Of a stretch of 62,159 bases of DNA, positions 8,795 through 18,187 are shown one piece after another. The position numbers and the translations under genes are program-made. The DNA lies in the NCBI GenBank assembly GCA_028292505.1, contig JAQGMF010000050.1, positions 1 through 62,159 on the forward strand, written 5' to 3'. How positions within the stretch are numbered: position 1 is the stretch's first letter; every line of letters starts with the position of its first letter. The stretch is from Rhodocyclales bacterium (GTDB lineage Bacteria; Pseudomonadota; Gammaproteobacteria; Burkholderiales; Rhodocyclaceae). The notes below the pieces were generated by a model. The model was not told where the DNA came from. It saw only the letters and a program-made list of their open reading frames with translations, and ran no database searches.

Positions 8795-9337
8795 ATGAAT
8801 TACTGCTCAAGCTGCGGAGCAACCGTCACCCTGCGTGTTCCCGAAGGCGATGTTCTGCCCCGCTATGTCTGCGACCGGTGCGGGACGATTCATTACATCA
8901 ATCCCAAGATGGTGATCGGCGCCCTCGCCGACTGGGAAGGTAAAGTATTGCTGTGCAGGCGAGCCATCGAGCCGCGCCTGGGTAAGTGGACCCTCCCGGC
9001 GGGCTTCATGGAAATGGCCGAGACCACCGCCGAAGCGGCCTTGCGCGAGACTCAGGAAGAAGCCTGCGCGCGCGTCGAACTTATCGATCTCTACACGCTC
9101 GTCAACGTGCCCCATATCGGCCAGGTACACATGTTCTACAGGGCACGTCTGCCCGCGCCGGTTTTTGCAGCCGGGACGGAGTCGCTTGAAGTCGCGCTGT
9201 TCGATGAAGCCGACATTCCTTGGGGAGAAATCGCTTTCCGCTCTATCGTCCTGACCCTGCGACAGTTCTTCGAGGACCGCGCCACGGGCCAATTCCAGTT
9301 CCGCACCTACGATCTGCCACCGTTGGGACAATACTGA
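8795..9337 (+). CDS. Zinc-ribbon NUDIX hydrolase
   Basis: A 180-residue protein. The N-terminal zinc ribbon has Cys4, Cys7, Cys26 and Cys29 (CSSC and CDRC), then a NUDIX fold. The NUDIX box reads G-FMEM-A-E...ALRETQEEA, with GX5E, REX2QEE present but Ala where the last Gly is usual. This layout resembles small NUDIX proteins that cleave nucleotide-sugar or dinucleotide pyrophosphates (NudC-like ribbon); the substrate is not deducible. ATG begins right after a CCTGCC leader with no strong ribosome site. Confidence 0.88.
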   Translation: MNYCSSCGATVTLRVPEGDVLPRYVCDRCGTIHYINPKMVIGALADWEGKVLLCRRAIEPRLGKWTLPAGFMEMAETTAEAALRETQEEACARVELIDLYTLVNVPHIGQVHMFYRARLPAPVFAAGTESLEVALFDEADIPWGEIAFRSIVLTLRQFFEDRATGQFQFRTYDLPPLGQY

Positions 9338-9348
9338 ACACCTATCCC

Positions 9349-9948
9349 CTAGTCGATTCGCTCCAGCAGCACATCGAGGGAAAAGGGGCGTCCCGCAAGG
9401 CTGTCCGGCACAACCAGTTGTGACGCAGTGCGCTTCACTGAAGCCAGCAAGACGGCGTCGACGATGCCTTCGCCATGTACATCCAACAAATGTCCTGCTG
9501 CATCGAAATCGCACCACAGCGTCAATGCTTTTGGCATATTCGAAGGCAGAGAAGTACCAAGCGCCCCGGCCAAGGCCAGACGCAAAGCCACCATGGCCTC
9601 GGCGGGCTGGCCGCTGCGCAAACCTTCGGTCGGCAAAACGGTGGTGATCTGTCCTCGCGGCACCATTGGAGAAATGCTCTTGCCCACGGTGGCCGGCTCA
9701 GCCTGCGCATGAATGGGTTCCGCAGATTTGATAGCTCGTGCCACTGACGCCACAGGGGTGTCGAGCATTGGCGCCATGCGCAACGCATCGCGTCCGACTT
9801 CGCCCAGACTTACCCGCAAAGTGCGACTGCCCGGAACATGTGGCAAGGCCGCCGCGCGCATCAGATCAAGCGCGATCCAATGCAGTATGAGCGAGGCCAA
9901 CAGGCCCCAGCCAAGCAAGCGCCAAATCGGAAGCGACGAAGCCGGCAT
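9349..9948 (-). CDS. Hypothetical membrane-anchored protein, TonB-like layout
   Basis: From the ATG at 9948 it has 199 residues; a TTG start 22 codons earlier is possible. One transmembrane helix near the N-terminus (LLGWGLLASLILHWIALDLM) is followed by a long, low-complexity periplasmic linker and a compact C-terminal domain (ALTLWCDFDAAGHLLDVHGEG...SLDVLLERID) that resembles the fold-size of TonB C-terminal domains. Convergent with the NUDIX gene and divergent from the HNH gene. No family was recognised; function unknown. Confidence 0.6.
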   Translation of the reverse strand: MPASSLPIWRLLGWGLLASLILHWIALDLMRAAALPHVPGSRTLRVSLGEVGRDALRMAPMLDTPVASVARAIKSAEPIHAQAEPATVGKSISPMVPRGQITTVLPTEGLRSGQPAEAMVALRLALAGALGTSLPSNMPKALTLWCDFDAAGHLLDVHGEGIVDAVLLASVKRTASQLVVPDSLAGRPFSLDVLLERID

Positions 9949-10071
9949 AGTTGTCTTGGCAATAAGGTTGATTGATCCGCCCGGAAGCGTATAAGCTGAG
10001 GCCTGGTCACCCAATCAGGAAAATGGAAGCAGCAAGCCAAGGCAGGAGCCCCACCGGGAAACGGCATCGAC

Positions 10072-10677
10072 ATGGTACACACTGAACTGCGCCCCGTGCA
10101 TCGCGATCGGCGCCCCATGATCCTTACCCTGGACATGCACGGCCAGCCTCATCGCTGGGTGACGTGGCAACATGCGCTCTTCTATTACGCCAAGAACTTG
10201 GTTGCCTGGGATGCCGGCGATGAATGTTTTACCTTCATTGGCGGCCATTCGCGCGTCACGGGCCAGCGCTCTGCGATCACTGCCAACAGCATCATCGCCA
10301 TCAAGGGCAAAGCCCTCACGGCACGCAGCCTGCACCAAACGCCGCCGCTTTCCAATCGCGAACTGTTCCACCGCGACCGCCAGATCTGCGGTTATTGCGG
10401 CGACGAATTCAGCACGCTGCGCCTGACACGCGACCACATCAAGCCCGTTTCGCAGGGTGGCGTCGACACCTGGATGAACGTCGTCACCGCCTGCCGCAGT
10501 TGCAATCAGCGCAAGGCCGGTCGCACGCCCGAGCAGGCGCGCATGCTGTTGCTGTTCGCACCGTATGTGCCAAACAAGGCCGAGTACCTTATTCTGTCGA
10601 ACCGCCATATCCTGGCGGATCAGATGGACTTCCTCGCCCGCCATTTACCGGCGCAAAGCCGATGGCGAAGTTGCTGA
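10072..10677 (+). CDS. HNH endonuclease
   Basis: A 201-residue HNH nuclease of the common chromosomal proteobacterial type. The catalytic core is CGYCG...TRDHIKPVSQGG...NVVTACRSCNQRKAG: a CxxC pair, the DH, an Asn and a second CxxC pair for structural zinc. The N-terminal 100 residues carry the family-specific GQPHRWVTWQHALFYYAKNLVAW. Such solitary HNH genes are widespread and their physiological role is unclear. A downstream start at 10117 is also possible; neither has a strong ribosome site. Confidence 0.85.
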   Translation: MVHTELRPVHRDRRPMILTLDMHGQPHRWVTWQHALFYYAKNLVAWDAGDECFTFIGGHSRVTGQRSAITANSIIAIKGKALTARSLHQTPPLSNRELFHRDRQICGYCGDEFSTLRLTRDHIKPVSQGGVDTWMNVVTACRSCNQRKAGRTPEQARMLLLFAPYVPNKAEYLILSNRHILADQMDFLARHLPAQSRWRSC

Positions 10678-10712
10678 AGAACCGTTGTTGCCCTTTGGCT
10701 GAAAACACTTCG

Positions 10713-10982
10713 ATGCCTTCCTCACCCGATCACATTGCCGACTTTCTCGGCTACCTCGCAGCAACGCTCACCACTTCCGCTTTTATTCCCCAAGTCTGGC
10801 TCACCTGGAAGACTCGTTCTGCAAAGGGCATATCCCTTGGCATGTACAGCGTATTCGTCGCTGGCGTTGCCATGTGGCTGCTCTACGGCCTGAGCCTGCA
10901 GGCCTGGCCGATCGTCGTCGCGAACGCCGTCACGCTGACACTGGCAAGCTTCATTCTCATCATGAAAATCCGCTTCGGATAG
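10713..10982 (+). CDS. SemiSWEET sugar transporter
   Basis: An 89-residue membrane protein with three hydrophobic helices, the size of bacterial SemiSWEETs, which dimerise to make a sugar facilitator. The PQ-loop is in TSAFIPQVWLTWKTRSAKG; GLSLQAWPIVVANAVTLTLAS supplies helix three with the substrate-site Asn. The ATG at 10713 gives the normal N-terminus; an ATG at 10662, overlapping the HNH gene, would add 17 atypical residues. Read with the HNH gene in a short unit ended by the terminator at 11001. Confidence 0.85.
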   Translation: MPSSPDHIADFLGYLAATLTTSAFIPQVWLTWKTRSAKGISLGMYSVFVAGVAMWLLYGLSLQAWPIVVANAVTLTLASFILIMKIRFG

Positions 10983-11000
10983 GGCATTCACCTAAAGCAA

Positions 11001-11024
11001 AAAGGGCCGCATGAGCGGCCCTTT
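11001..11024. terminator. Bidirectional terminator between SemiSWEET and htpG
   Basis: AAAGGGCCGC, loop ATGA, GCGGCCCTTT: a perfect 10-base stem with A and T flanks, placed between two convergent genes. Confidence 0.9.
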
Positions 11025-11043
11025 CTTCATCCACAAAACGACC

Positions 11044-12963
11044 TTACTTTCCCGCCATATCTAGCATCAACTGATTCATGCGCTTGATGAAGGTTGCCGG
11101 ATCGTCCAGCGTACCGCCTTCGGCCAACAGCGCCTGATCGAACAGCACAGCCGCCCAGTCGTCGAAGCGTGCATCTTCATTGCGCAAACGCGCGACCACC
11201 GGGTGCTCCGGGTTGATCTCCAGAATCGGCGCCGAGCTCGGCACGTTCTGGCCCGCTGCCTTGAGCATGCGCGCCAGGTTCATGCCCATTTCATGGTCGT
11301 CCACCACCAGGCAAGCCGGGCTATCGGTCAGGCGGTGGGTCACGCGCACTTCCTTGACGCGATCTCCCAATACCGTCTTGATGCGCTCAAGCAGGGGCTT
11401 GAACTCCTCGGCCTGTTCGGTGACCTTCTGCTTCTCGGCTTCGTCTTCAAGCTTGCCCAGGTCAAGATCACCCTTCGCGACCGACACGACCTGCTTGCCG
11501 TCAAACTCGGTGAGCTGACTGATCGCCCACTCATCGACACGTTCGGACAGCAACAGCACTTCGATGCCCTTCTTGCGGAACACTTCCAGGTGGGGACTGT
11601 TCTTCGCCGCATTGAAACTGTCGGCGGTGACGTAGTAGATTTTTTCCTGGCCCTCTTTCATGCGTGATACATAATCTGCCAGGGAGACGTCTTCCACTGG
11701 CGTATCGGTATGCGTCGAGGCAAAGCGCATCAGGCCGGCAAGCTTTTCCCGATTGGCATAATCCTCACCGAGACCTTCCTTGAGCACGCGACCGAACTCT
11801 GTCCAGAAGCTGCTGTACTTCTCTTTATCGTTCTCCGCCAAGTCTTCGAGCATGCCGAGCACACGTTTGGTACAGCCACCACGGATGGTGTCGACGTCCT
11901 TGCTTTCCTGCAGGATTTCGCGCGAAACATTGAGTGGCAGATCGGCCGAATCGACCACGCCGCGCACGAAGCGCAGGTAGTGCGGCAGTAGCTTCTCGGC
12001 GTCGTCCATGATGAAGACGCGGCGCACATAGAGTTTCAAGCCATGGCGCGGGTTGCGATCCCATAAATCGAAGGGCGCGTGCTTGGGCACGTACAGTAAT
12101 TGCGTGTATTCGTGACGGCCTTCAACGCGGGCGTGCGACCAGGCCAGCGGATCGTCGTAGTCGTGCGAGACGTGCTTGTAAAAAGCCTTGTACTCGTCTT
12201 CGGTGATGTCGTTCTTGGCGCGCGCCCACAAGGCATTGGCCTGGTTGACGGTCTCGTCCTCGTCCTTGAGTACCTGCTCGGCCTTCTCGCTGTCCCATTC
12301 TTCCTTCTGCATGACAATGGGTTGCAGGATGTGGTCGGAGTATTTGCGAATGATGCTGCGCAGCTTGAAGCCGGAGAGCAGATCATCTTCACCTTCGCGC
12401 AGATGCAGGATGATATCGGTGCCGCGCAACGCCTTGGTATAGGGTTCGACCGTGTACTCGCCCGCTTCATCACCGGCCATCGAGCATTCCCACTTGACGC
12501 CCGTTTCGGCGCCCTGCCCCGCACGGCGCGTCATGACCGTGACCTTGTCGGCAACGATGAAGGCCGAGTAGAAACCGACACCGAACTGGCCGATGAGATT
12601 GGCATCTTTCTGTTTGTCGCCAGAGAGCTTGGAGAAGAAATCGCGGGTGCCCGATTTGGCGATGGTGCCGAGGTGGCTGACCACTTCATCGCGGCTCATG
12701 CCGACGCCATTATCTGAAATGGTAATGGTCCGCAATGTCTTGTCGAAGTCCACGCGAATCTTCAGATCGGTATTGCCTTCGAGCAGGGAAGGCGTGTCGA
12801 GCGCCTCGAAACGCAGCTTGTCGCAGGCATCGGACGCATTGGAGACAAGCTCGCGCAGGAAAATCTCGCGATTGGAGTAAAGGGAGTGAATCATGAGGTG
12901 AAGCAGTTGCTTCACTTCGGCCTGGAAGCCGCGTTTTTCGACCTGTGTGGTGGCGTCGGACAT
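11044..12963 (-). CDS. htpG: Chaperone protein HtpG (Hsp90)
   Basis: A 639-residue bacterial Hsp90. The N-terminal ATPase domain shows [34 protein letters not shown] and [11 protein letters not shown]; the middle domain contains [23 protein letters not shown] and the catalytic-loop region with LNVSREILQ; the C-terminal dimerisation domain is present. It is a cytosolic ATP-dependent chaperone. A sigma-32-type promoter lies upstream, agreeing with heat-shock control. The upstream AAAGGAGCTTTTCTC leader gives a good ribosome site. Confidence 0.97.
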   Translation of the reverse strand: MSDATTQVEKRGFQAEVKQLLHLMIHSLYSNREIFLRELVSNASDACDKLRFEALDTPSLLEGNTDLKIRVDFDKTLRTITISDNGVGMSRDEVVSHLGTIAKSGTRDFFSKLSGDKQKDANLIGQFGVGFYSAFIVADKVTVMTRRAGQGAETGVKWECSMAGDEAGEYTVEPYTKALRGTDIILHLREGEDDLLSGFKLRSIIRKYSDHILQPIVMQKEEWDSEKAEQVLKDEDETVNQANALWARAKNDITEDEYKAFYKHVSHDYDDPLAWSHARVEGRHEYTQLLYVPKHAPFDLWDRNPRHGLKLYVRRVFIMDDAEKLLPHYLRFVRGVVDSADLPLNVSREILQESKDVDTIRGGCTKRVLGMLEDLAENDKEKYSSFWTEFGRVLKEGLGEDYANREKLAGLMRFASTHTDTPVEDVSLADYVSRMKEGQEKIYYVTADSFNAAKNSPHLEVFRKKGIEVLLLSERVDEWAISQLTEFDGKQVVSVAKGDLDLGKLEDEAEKQKVTEQAEEFKPLLERIKTVLGDRVKEVRVTHRLTDSPACLVVDDHEMGMNLARMLKAAGQNVPSSAPILEINPEHPVVARLRNEDARFDDWAAVLFDQALLAEGGTLDDPATFIKRMNQLMLDMAGK

Positions 12964-13033
12964 GAGAAAAGCTCCTTTATTACTGTCGAGTTCGGTGGGA
13001 GATAAGTAGAAGATAAGTCAGAAGACCGTCGTA

Positions 13034-13061
13034 ATATTGGGTAGATTTGCGCAACTTCAAG
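13034..13061 (-). promoter_or_regulatory. Sigma-32 heat-shock promoter for htpG
   Basis: On the minus strand CTTGAA (13061-13056), 14 bases, then CCCAATAT (13041-13034). The sigma-32 consensus is CTTGAAA-N11-16-CCCCATnT. It sits about 70 bases before the htpG start. Confidence 0.8.
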
Positions 13062-13114
13062 AGCTTCGCGCGCTCCCGCGCGCGCGGCGAACTGCGGCGG
13101 TAACCAGGATATCC

Positions 13115-14923
13115 ATGAACGCACCCGTGCATGCTGTGCCCCGCTCGCTACGCGCGCCGAATCAGCCGCGGCCGGTGGCCGAACCCGGTCAGCGCCTGGC
13201 GTTGCTGTTCTTCGGCACCTATGCCTTGATCTTCGTCGTCATCGTGAGCAGCATCTGGGCACTCGTGGCCCGCGATCGACAACGCGAAATGGACCGCCAG
13301 CAGACCGAGCTGGTCAGTCTGGCGCGGGCGCTCGAAGAACACGTGGCACGCACGGTCGGACACATGGATTCCAGCCTGCAATTTCTCGCGCGGCTGCTCG
13401 ATAACGAACCGCGCATCAGTCAGCGTTCCGTTGACACCCTCAGTACCTATGCGCGCAACTGGCTGAAATCGGCGCCGCATGCAGCCGCCCTGTCGATCAC
13501 CGACGCGCGCGGACAATCCTTGTTGCTGGTCCAGCAGCCCTGGCTGCGCGCCGCCGCAAGCTACCCGCCTGTTGCCGTGCGCGCCTGGCAAAGTATGCCC
13601 GACGCGGGCATGCGCATCGGCCTGCCGATGCGCCTCGCCACACAGGATGGCCAGGAGTGGTTCATCCCGGTCGAACAAGGTATCACCGGCATCGGCGGCA
13701 AACTCATCGGCATCGCCAGTGGGTTAATCAGCACGCGCTATTTCGAACAGTTCTATCGCGATATCCAGTTCGCGCCACGCGATACCATCAGCCTGCTGTC
13801 CAGCGATGGGCGTCTGCTGCTGCGCTACCCCATGCAAGATGATCTGATGGGCACCGATCAGTCAGCGGCGCCCATCTTCGGCCATTCAGATGAAACTCGC
13901 TCTCTGGTCTTCAGCGGTGAGCAGCAGATCAATGGCGCTGCGCACATCACGGCCTATCGTCGCCTGAGTCACTACCCGCTGCTGGTTGGAATTTCGCGGC
14001 CGCAAGAAATCGCGCTGACGAATTATTTCGAAATGCGCAATCGCGTGGTCGTTGGTGGCTGTCTGTTGATCGGTCTGCTCGGGTTAACAACCTGGATCAT
14101 CTTCCATGACACACGGCAACGTGAACTGGATCGCGCGCAGCTCAGCGAAATCAATGCCTCGCTGGAAGAACGCGTCAGCCGTCGTACCGCCGAGCTGGAG
14201 CAGTCCAACCGCGAGCTGGTGGGTTTCAGCTATTCGGTCTCGCACGACCTGCGCACGCCGCTGCGCGCCATCAATGGCTTCGCCCACGCCCTGATGGAAG
14301 ACGGTAGTGCCCAGCTCGATGCGCAAGGCCGCGATCATCTGGCGCGCATCTGTCGCGCCAGCGTGCGCATGGGCGAGTTGATCGACGAACTGCTGAATCT
14401 GGCCAACGTCTCGCGCCGCCCGCTCAATGTGCAGCCAGTGCACTTGAGCAATCTGGTCAGCGATCTGTTCGAGGAGCTGCGCATTGCCGACCCGTCGCGC
14501 GTCGTCACATTAACGCTGCAACCCGATATGCAGACCGAGGGCGACGAAGCGCTGTTGCGCAACGCCTTGTCCAACCTGTTGCACAACGCGTGGAAATTCA
14601 CGCGTGAACAGGTCGTTGCGGAAATCAACATCTCCGCTCAGCAGACACCCGATTGCATGAACTACGTCATTTCCGACAATGGCGTCGGCTTTGACATGGC
14701 ACATGCCAAACGACTATTCCAGCCTTTCCAGCAATTGCATGGCGATCAAGGTTTCGGCGGTACCGGCATTGGGCTGGCCTCGGTACGTCGCATCATCGAG
14801 CGCCACGGCGGGCGCATCTGGGCGGAGTCAAGTCCGGGAGAAGGCGCGCGATTCATCTTCACGCTACCGCATCGCGTTGCAGTGGTGCGACGTCGCCGCC
14901 GCGGCACGGCTGCCGACGCTTGA
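13115..14923 (+). CDS. Membrane sensor histidine kinase with periplasmic Cache-like domain
   Basis: From the ATG at 13115 (AGGA 6-8 bases upstream) it has 602 residues; a longer frame from 13037 would overlap the htpG promoter and is not preferred. A transmembrane helix (LALLFFGTYALIFVVIVSSIWALV) leads to a periplasmic sensor region of about 250 residues with dCache-like features (YFEQFYRDIQFAPRDTISLLSSDGRLLLRYP), a second helix (VVVGGCLLIGLLGLTTWIIF), a coiled segment, and a HisKA domain with the phospho-acceptor His in YSVSHDLRTPL. The ATPase domain has the N box (NALSNLLHNAWKF), DNGVGFD and GGTGIGLA. No cognate regulator is adjacent. Confidence 0.9.
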   Translation: MNAPVHAVPRSLRAPNQPRPVAEPGQRLALLFFGTYALIFVVIVSSIWALVARDRQREMDRQQTELVSLARALEEHVARTVGHMDSSLQFLARLLDNEPRISQRSVDTLSTYARNWLKSAPHAAALSITDARGQSLLLVQQPWLRAAASYPPVAVRAWQSMPDAGMRIGLPMRLATQDGQEWFIPVEQGITGIGGKLIGIASGLISTRYFEQFYRDIQFAPRDTISLLSSDGRLLLRYPMQDDLMGTDQSAAPIFGHSDETRSLVFSGEQQINGAAHITAYRRLSHYPLLVGISRPQEIALTNYFEMRNRVVVGGCLLIGLLGLTTWIIFHDTRQRELDRAQLSEINASLEERVSRRTAELEQSNRELVGFSYSVSHDLRTPLRAINGFAHALMEDGSAQLDAQGRDHLARICRASVRMGELIDELLNLANVSRRPLNVQPVHLSNLVSDLFEELRIADPSRVVTLTLQPDMQTEGDEALLRNALSNLLHNAWKFTREQVVAEINISAQQTPDCMNYVISDNGVGFDMAHAKRLFQPFQQLHGDQGFGGTGIGLASVRRIIERHGGRIWAESSPGEGARFIFTLPHRVAVVRRRRRGTAADA

Positions 14924-14924
14924 G

Positions 14925-15470
14925 TCAGATGTAGCGGATTTCCAGCACATCCAGCTCGCGCGCTCCTGCTGGCGTCGGCACCTTCACCGTGTCGCCCTCG
15001 CGCGCCTTGAGCAATGCTTTGGCCATCGGTGAAATCCAGCTGATGCGTCCATCCGAAGCATTGGCCTCATCAACGCCGACGATCTGGTATTTGCTCTCCT
15101 CGCCGTCCTCATCGCAAACGCGCACGGTTGCACCGAAGAACACCTGGTCGAGCGTTTGTTGTTCTTCAGGATCAACCACGCTGGCGCTTTCCAAACGCTT
15201 GATGAGGAAGCGGATACGCCGATCGATCTCGCGCAGACGGCGCTTGCCGTAGATGTAGTCGCCATTTTCCGAACGATCGCCGTTGGAAGCGGCCCAGGAA
15301 ACTACCTGCACAACTTCCGGCCGTTCAACGCGCAACAAGTTATCGAGCTCCGCCTTGAGCTGCGTAAAACCTTTGCGCGTCATGTAGTTGTGAGTGCCGA
15401 CAGGCAGGGTCGGAGCATCGAGCTCCTCATCCTCTTCCTGTTCGCTTTCTTTGGTAAATGCTTTGTTCAT
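14925..15470 (-). CDS. greB: Transcription elongation factor GreB
   Basis: From the ATG at 15470 it has 181 residues. GreB rescues backtracked RNA polymerase by stimulating transcript cleavage. The N-terminal coiled coil contains the tip acidic pair in NGDRSENGDYIYGKRRLREIDRRIRFL, and the C-terminal FKBP-like domain contains GRISWISPMAKALLKAREGD. An acidic N-terminal extension (EQEEDEELDA) precedes the conserved YMTRKGFTQL. An upstream TTG at 15482 is less likely. It faces the sensor kinase gene with one base between their stop codons. Confidence 0.93.
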   Translation of the reverse strand: MNKAFTKESEQEEDEELDAPTLPVGTHNYMTRKGFTQLKAELDNLLRVERPEVVQVVSWAASNGDRSENGDYIYGKRRLREIDRRIRFLIKRLESASVVDPEEQQTLDQVFFGATVRVCDEDGEESKYQIVGVDEANASDGRISWISPMAKALLKAREGDTVKVPTPAGARELDVLEIRYI

Positions 15471-15533
15471 GAGAAAACCCAAACCGAATCGCGCAATTGT
15501 ATCGGCTCAGGTTCTGACACTGACACGTGGCGA

Positions 15534-15560
15534 CGGTTCATGTTTTTCAAACATGAACCG
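15534..15560. other. Perfect 12-base hairpin between DUF3567-like gene and greB
   Basis: CGGTTCATGTTT, loop TTC, AAACATGAACCG. The stem is perfect but there is no T-run on either side, so it is not a standard intrinsic terminator. It may be a processing signal, operator or transcript-stabilising hairpin upstream of greB. Confidence 0.6.
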
Positions 15561-15643
15561 TTGCAACAAATTGCGGTTTGTCCCTATGAACTATTTCACT
15601 AGCCTTCGTCTAAGCTGAACGGATCGAGTCCACCGACGGGTGG

Positions 15644-15877
15644 CTATTGGTAAATCGCAGGCTGCGTGAATAGTGCTTCGAACTGGTCCAGGCAGATATC
15701 CAGTTCATCGGCGCCTTCGCCGTGGCTGAGGGCGTCGGCAAGTTCATCGCGGAATTTCTGGGCAGTCGTTCCGTAAAGGAAAACGCCTTTGGCGCGACGC
15801 TTGTCAATGGCTTCAAGCCCATCGACAGAGGGATAGTCAACCACATACAGGATCGGGTTATTCAAGACGACCAACAT
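15644..15877 (-). CDS. Small DUF3567-like protein
   Basis: A 77-residue soluble protein. The ATG at 15877 has an excellent AAGGAGGGAATGCC ribosome site. The pattern LNNPILYVVDYP...EAIDKRRAKGVFLYGTTAQKFRDEL...DICLDQFEALFTQPAIYQ resembles DUF3567, a small uncharacterised family that I associate with betaproteobacteria. That match is from memory. Function unknown. It is upstream of greB on the same strand, separated by a strong hairpin. Confidence 0.7.
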   Translation of the reverse strand: MLVVLNNPILYVVDYPSVDGLEAIDKRRAKGVFLYGTTAQKFRDELADALSHGEGADELDICLDQFEALFTQPAIYQ

Positions 15878-16052
15878 GGCATTCCCTCCTTACCGAGGTT
15901 GGGCCATCACGGCGTAATGGCCTTATTTCCATTCATCGGCCTTAATTTGCTGAACTTCAAGCCGCTGTTGTAAAGATGTGTGAAACCGAAATGACATACT
16001 GATCTGCAGGCCATGAAGACTTAACGGTCGGCCGCGCACGCAGGAGGACGAA

Positions 16053-16280
16053 ATGACGAATGAGCCTACTAGCACGAGCTTCGAGCAAGCCATGAGCCTT
16101 GAAATCCGGCTGGCCTCACTTCGCGACGAGCATCGTCAAATAAATGACACCATTAGTAGCCTGGGGCTGAATTCGTATGACGACGAACTGGTGCTGCATC
16201 GGCTCAAAAAACGCAAACTGATGGTGCGCGACCGTATCAATATCATCGAGCGCATGCTGGACCCGGTATCGCGCGCCTGA
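16053..16280 (+). CDS. DUF465 (YdcH-like) small protein
   Basis: A 75-residue, mostly helical, charged protein. ASLRDEHRQINDTISSL followed by LVLHRLKKRKLMVRDRINIIERML is the DUF465/YdcH signature, a family of small coiled proteins of unknown function. The ribosome site GCAGGAGGACGAA is strong. The following 270 bases to the next gene show nothing that can be assigned. Confidence 0.85.
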   Translation: MTNEPTSTSFEQAMSLEIRLASLRDEHRQINDTISSLGLNSYDDELVLHRLKKRKLMVRDRINIIERMLDPVSRA

Positions 16281-16550
16281 ACTGGCAACTGGCTGCCAAC
16301 TACACCGACTGTTACCGAGAGCCGACCACTTTCCACAACACCTTCGTTGGGTAAGTCGCAATATGCGCGCCCACGGATTACGACGCCTGGTGATCAGCCG
16401 CCACCCATCGCCCGATGCGCGGCGGCAGCCTTGAAGCCCTTACTGCCGGCGCATAATCAAGGCCGAACGATCGGCACGCCTGTTCAAGTTTCAGCCCTGT
16501 CCTGTCGTTTCATCCCGTATTCTCGATTACGACAGGACTCTCGCTTGGAC

Positions 16551-18131
16551 ATGCGAATTCCCGCGCGAATTTCAGCACGGCTGGCGCGCCTGAGCCTCCT
16601 CAAAAACGTGCTACCCGGTGGCGGTGACAGCATTGCGCCTGTCAGCCGGGAAATGTCGCGCTGGTTTGCCGATCTACCTGCCGACAAGCCACTGAAAGTC
16701 ATCGATAGCCTGGCGCAACGCGTGCTCGAAATTTCGACGAGCCCCGGTTCTGTGAACAAGAAATTCCGGCAACTCGAGCAGATCATCGGCTATGCCGAGG
16801 TGATGCTCAAAAGGCTGGAGCAGCAACTGGATCAATGCCGCTTGCCACTCGACGCGGCCAGCAAATTGGCGGCAAACAGCGCGGACCAGATGCTCAAAAA
16901 TCTGTCGGAAGCCTATATGCATATCGTGCAGGCGCTCGACAAAAGCATGTTGCGCCGCCGCCTGTCCGGCAGGATTTTCGTTACTTGCATGCTGCGTTCG
17001 GCACAGCTCGTTCATCGTCGTGCCATGGTCGCGCATCGTGCACATACGCCGGGCTCGCCTCGCCGCTGGAAGCTTTTCAGAAAGCTGCTGGCAATGGCGC
17101 ACAAGCACGAGCTGGTCAAACGCTCCACCGAGACGCGCGGACCCGAAACCTTGGAACAAGTGGTGATTCGCGATTGCCTGATGAGCTTGTGCGATCCGGT
17201 AAACCTGGAATCGTCGGAACTCGGCCGGGTACGCTTTTACGTCGAGCGTTTCGGCCACCTTGCAAAATTCATCGACGATTTGCCACCACAAGCCGATCGC
17301 GAATCCGGTTTGTTCGTCTTCAGCGACTCGCCACGCGGCCCGACGCAACTCAAGGCTGAGCAGGTATTGCAGGAAAAGGAATACCTGCTCGACTGCCGCC
17401 CTTTGATCGCGCGCGCCACGCAGCAACTCTCCGGTCTGCGCCAAGGTTTGCACGCAACGAAACTGGGTTTGCCGATGGTGGCCAACGAAGCTTCGTATGC
17501 CTTCATGCTATCGCGTTGCATGGAACAGTGGTCAGAAGCAAAATCCCGTCGTCATATACGCCAAGATTACCAGCCGCTTGCCGAACTGGTCAGCGGCTTC
17601 GACCCGATTCGTAATTTCCTCACCAGTGCGGCTTACCGCCGTCGTCAGTCCGACAAACTCGAAGGCGTTGGCAAGGGCCTGTCTGTGGCCAGCGAATGGC
17701 GCATTCTCGATCAGAGCCGCTCCGGTTTTGGCCTGCGTCAGGCCAGCGAGCACACCCGCTCTGTTTCCGTAGGTGAAGTTGTCGCCATGCGTCCGCTGGA
17801 GCGCTCGAATGTGCACATCTGCATTGTGCGTCGTACGCGTAGCCTTGACGATAACGATTGCGAACTCGGTCTCGAACGGCTCAGCGGCACGGGCATGCCG
17901 ACCTCCATCGATAGGACCCTGGCCGACGGCAAGACGCATTCCGTGCCGGTCCTGCTCATGCCACGTGTGCAGTGTCTCGAAGGCGCGCCAGGCCTGCTCG
18001 CGCCCATCGGCGATGTCAAATCCGGTATGTCGCTGCTAGTTCCCCAGCAGGATGGCAACGTGCGTTTTGAGGTCACCGGAGTTTGCGAGCGCCTGGCGTC
18101 GTGCGAATTGATCCAATTACGGCGTGTCTGA
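16551..18131 (+). CDS. Uncharacterised protein, possible atypical PilZ/cyclic di-GMP-related
   Basis: From the ATG at 16551, 526 residues; the frame stays open to 16347 but that part has no recognisable sequence. The first ~350 residues are mainly helical and basic (SVNKKFRQLEQIIGYAEVMLKRLEQQLD; AYMHIVQALDKSMLRRRLSG). The C-terminal part has EWRILDQSRSGFGLRQ followed by a beta-rich stretch (VGEVVAMRP...CIVRRTRSLDDNDCELGLERLSG), reminiscent of PilZ-like barrels. No signal peptide or membrane helix. The adjacency to an HDOD gene hints at signalling. Function is not established. Confidence 0.65.
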   Translation: MRIPARISARLARLSLLKNVLPGGGDSIAPVSREMSRWFADLPADKPLKVIDSLAQRVLEISTSPGSVNKKFRQLEQIIGYAEVMLKRLEQQLDQCRLPLDAASKLAANSADQMLKNLSEAYMHIVQALDKSMLRRRLSGRIFVTCMLRSAQLVHRRAMVAHRAHTPGSPRRWKLFRKLLAMAHKHELVKRSTETRGPETLEQVVIRDCLMSLCDPVNLESSELGRVRFYVERFGHLAKFIDDLPPQADRESGLFVFSDSPRGPTQLKAEQVLQEKEYLLDCRPLIARATQQLSGLRQGLHATKLGLPMVANEASYAFMLSRCMEQWSEAKSRRHIRQDYQPLAELVSGFDPIRNFLTSAAYRRRQSDKLEGVGKGLSVASEWRILDQSRSGFGLRQASEHTRSVSVGEVVAMRPLERSNVHICIVRRTRSLDDNDCELGLERLSGTGMPTSIDRTLADGKTHSVPVLLMPRVQCLEGAPGLLAPIGDVKSGMSLLVPQQDGNVRFEVTGVCERLASCELIQLRRV

Positions 18132-18187
18132 GCTTACACTTACGACTCTGACAAATTTGTTGTTTTAGACATTTCGGCGAGTCGCAT

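Noticed and set aside
10224..10712. N-terminal extension of the SemiSWEET reading frame to 252 codons
   Set aside because: The extension reads the HNH gene in another frame; SemiSWEET proteins are about 90 residues and the ATG at 10713 gives exactly that.
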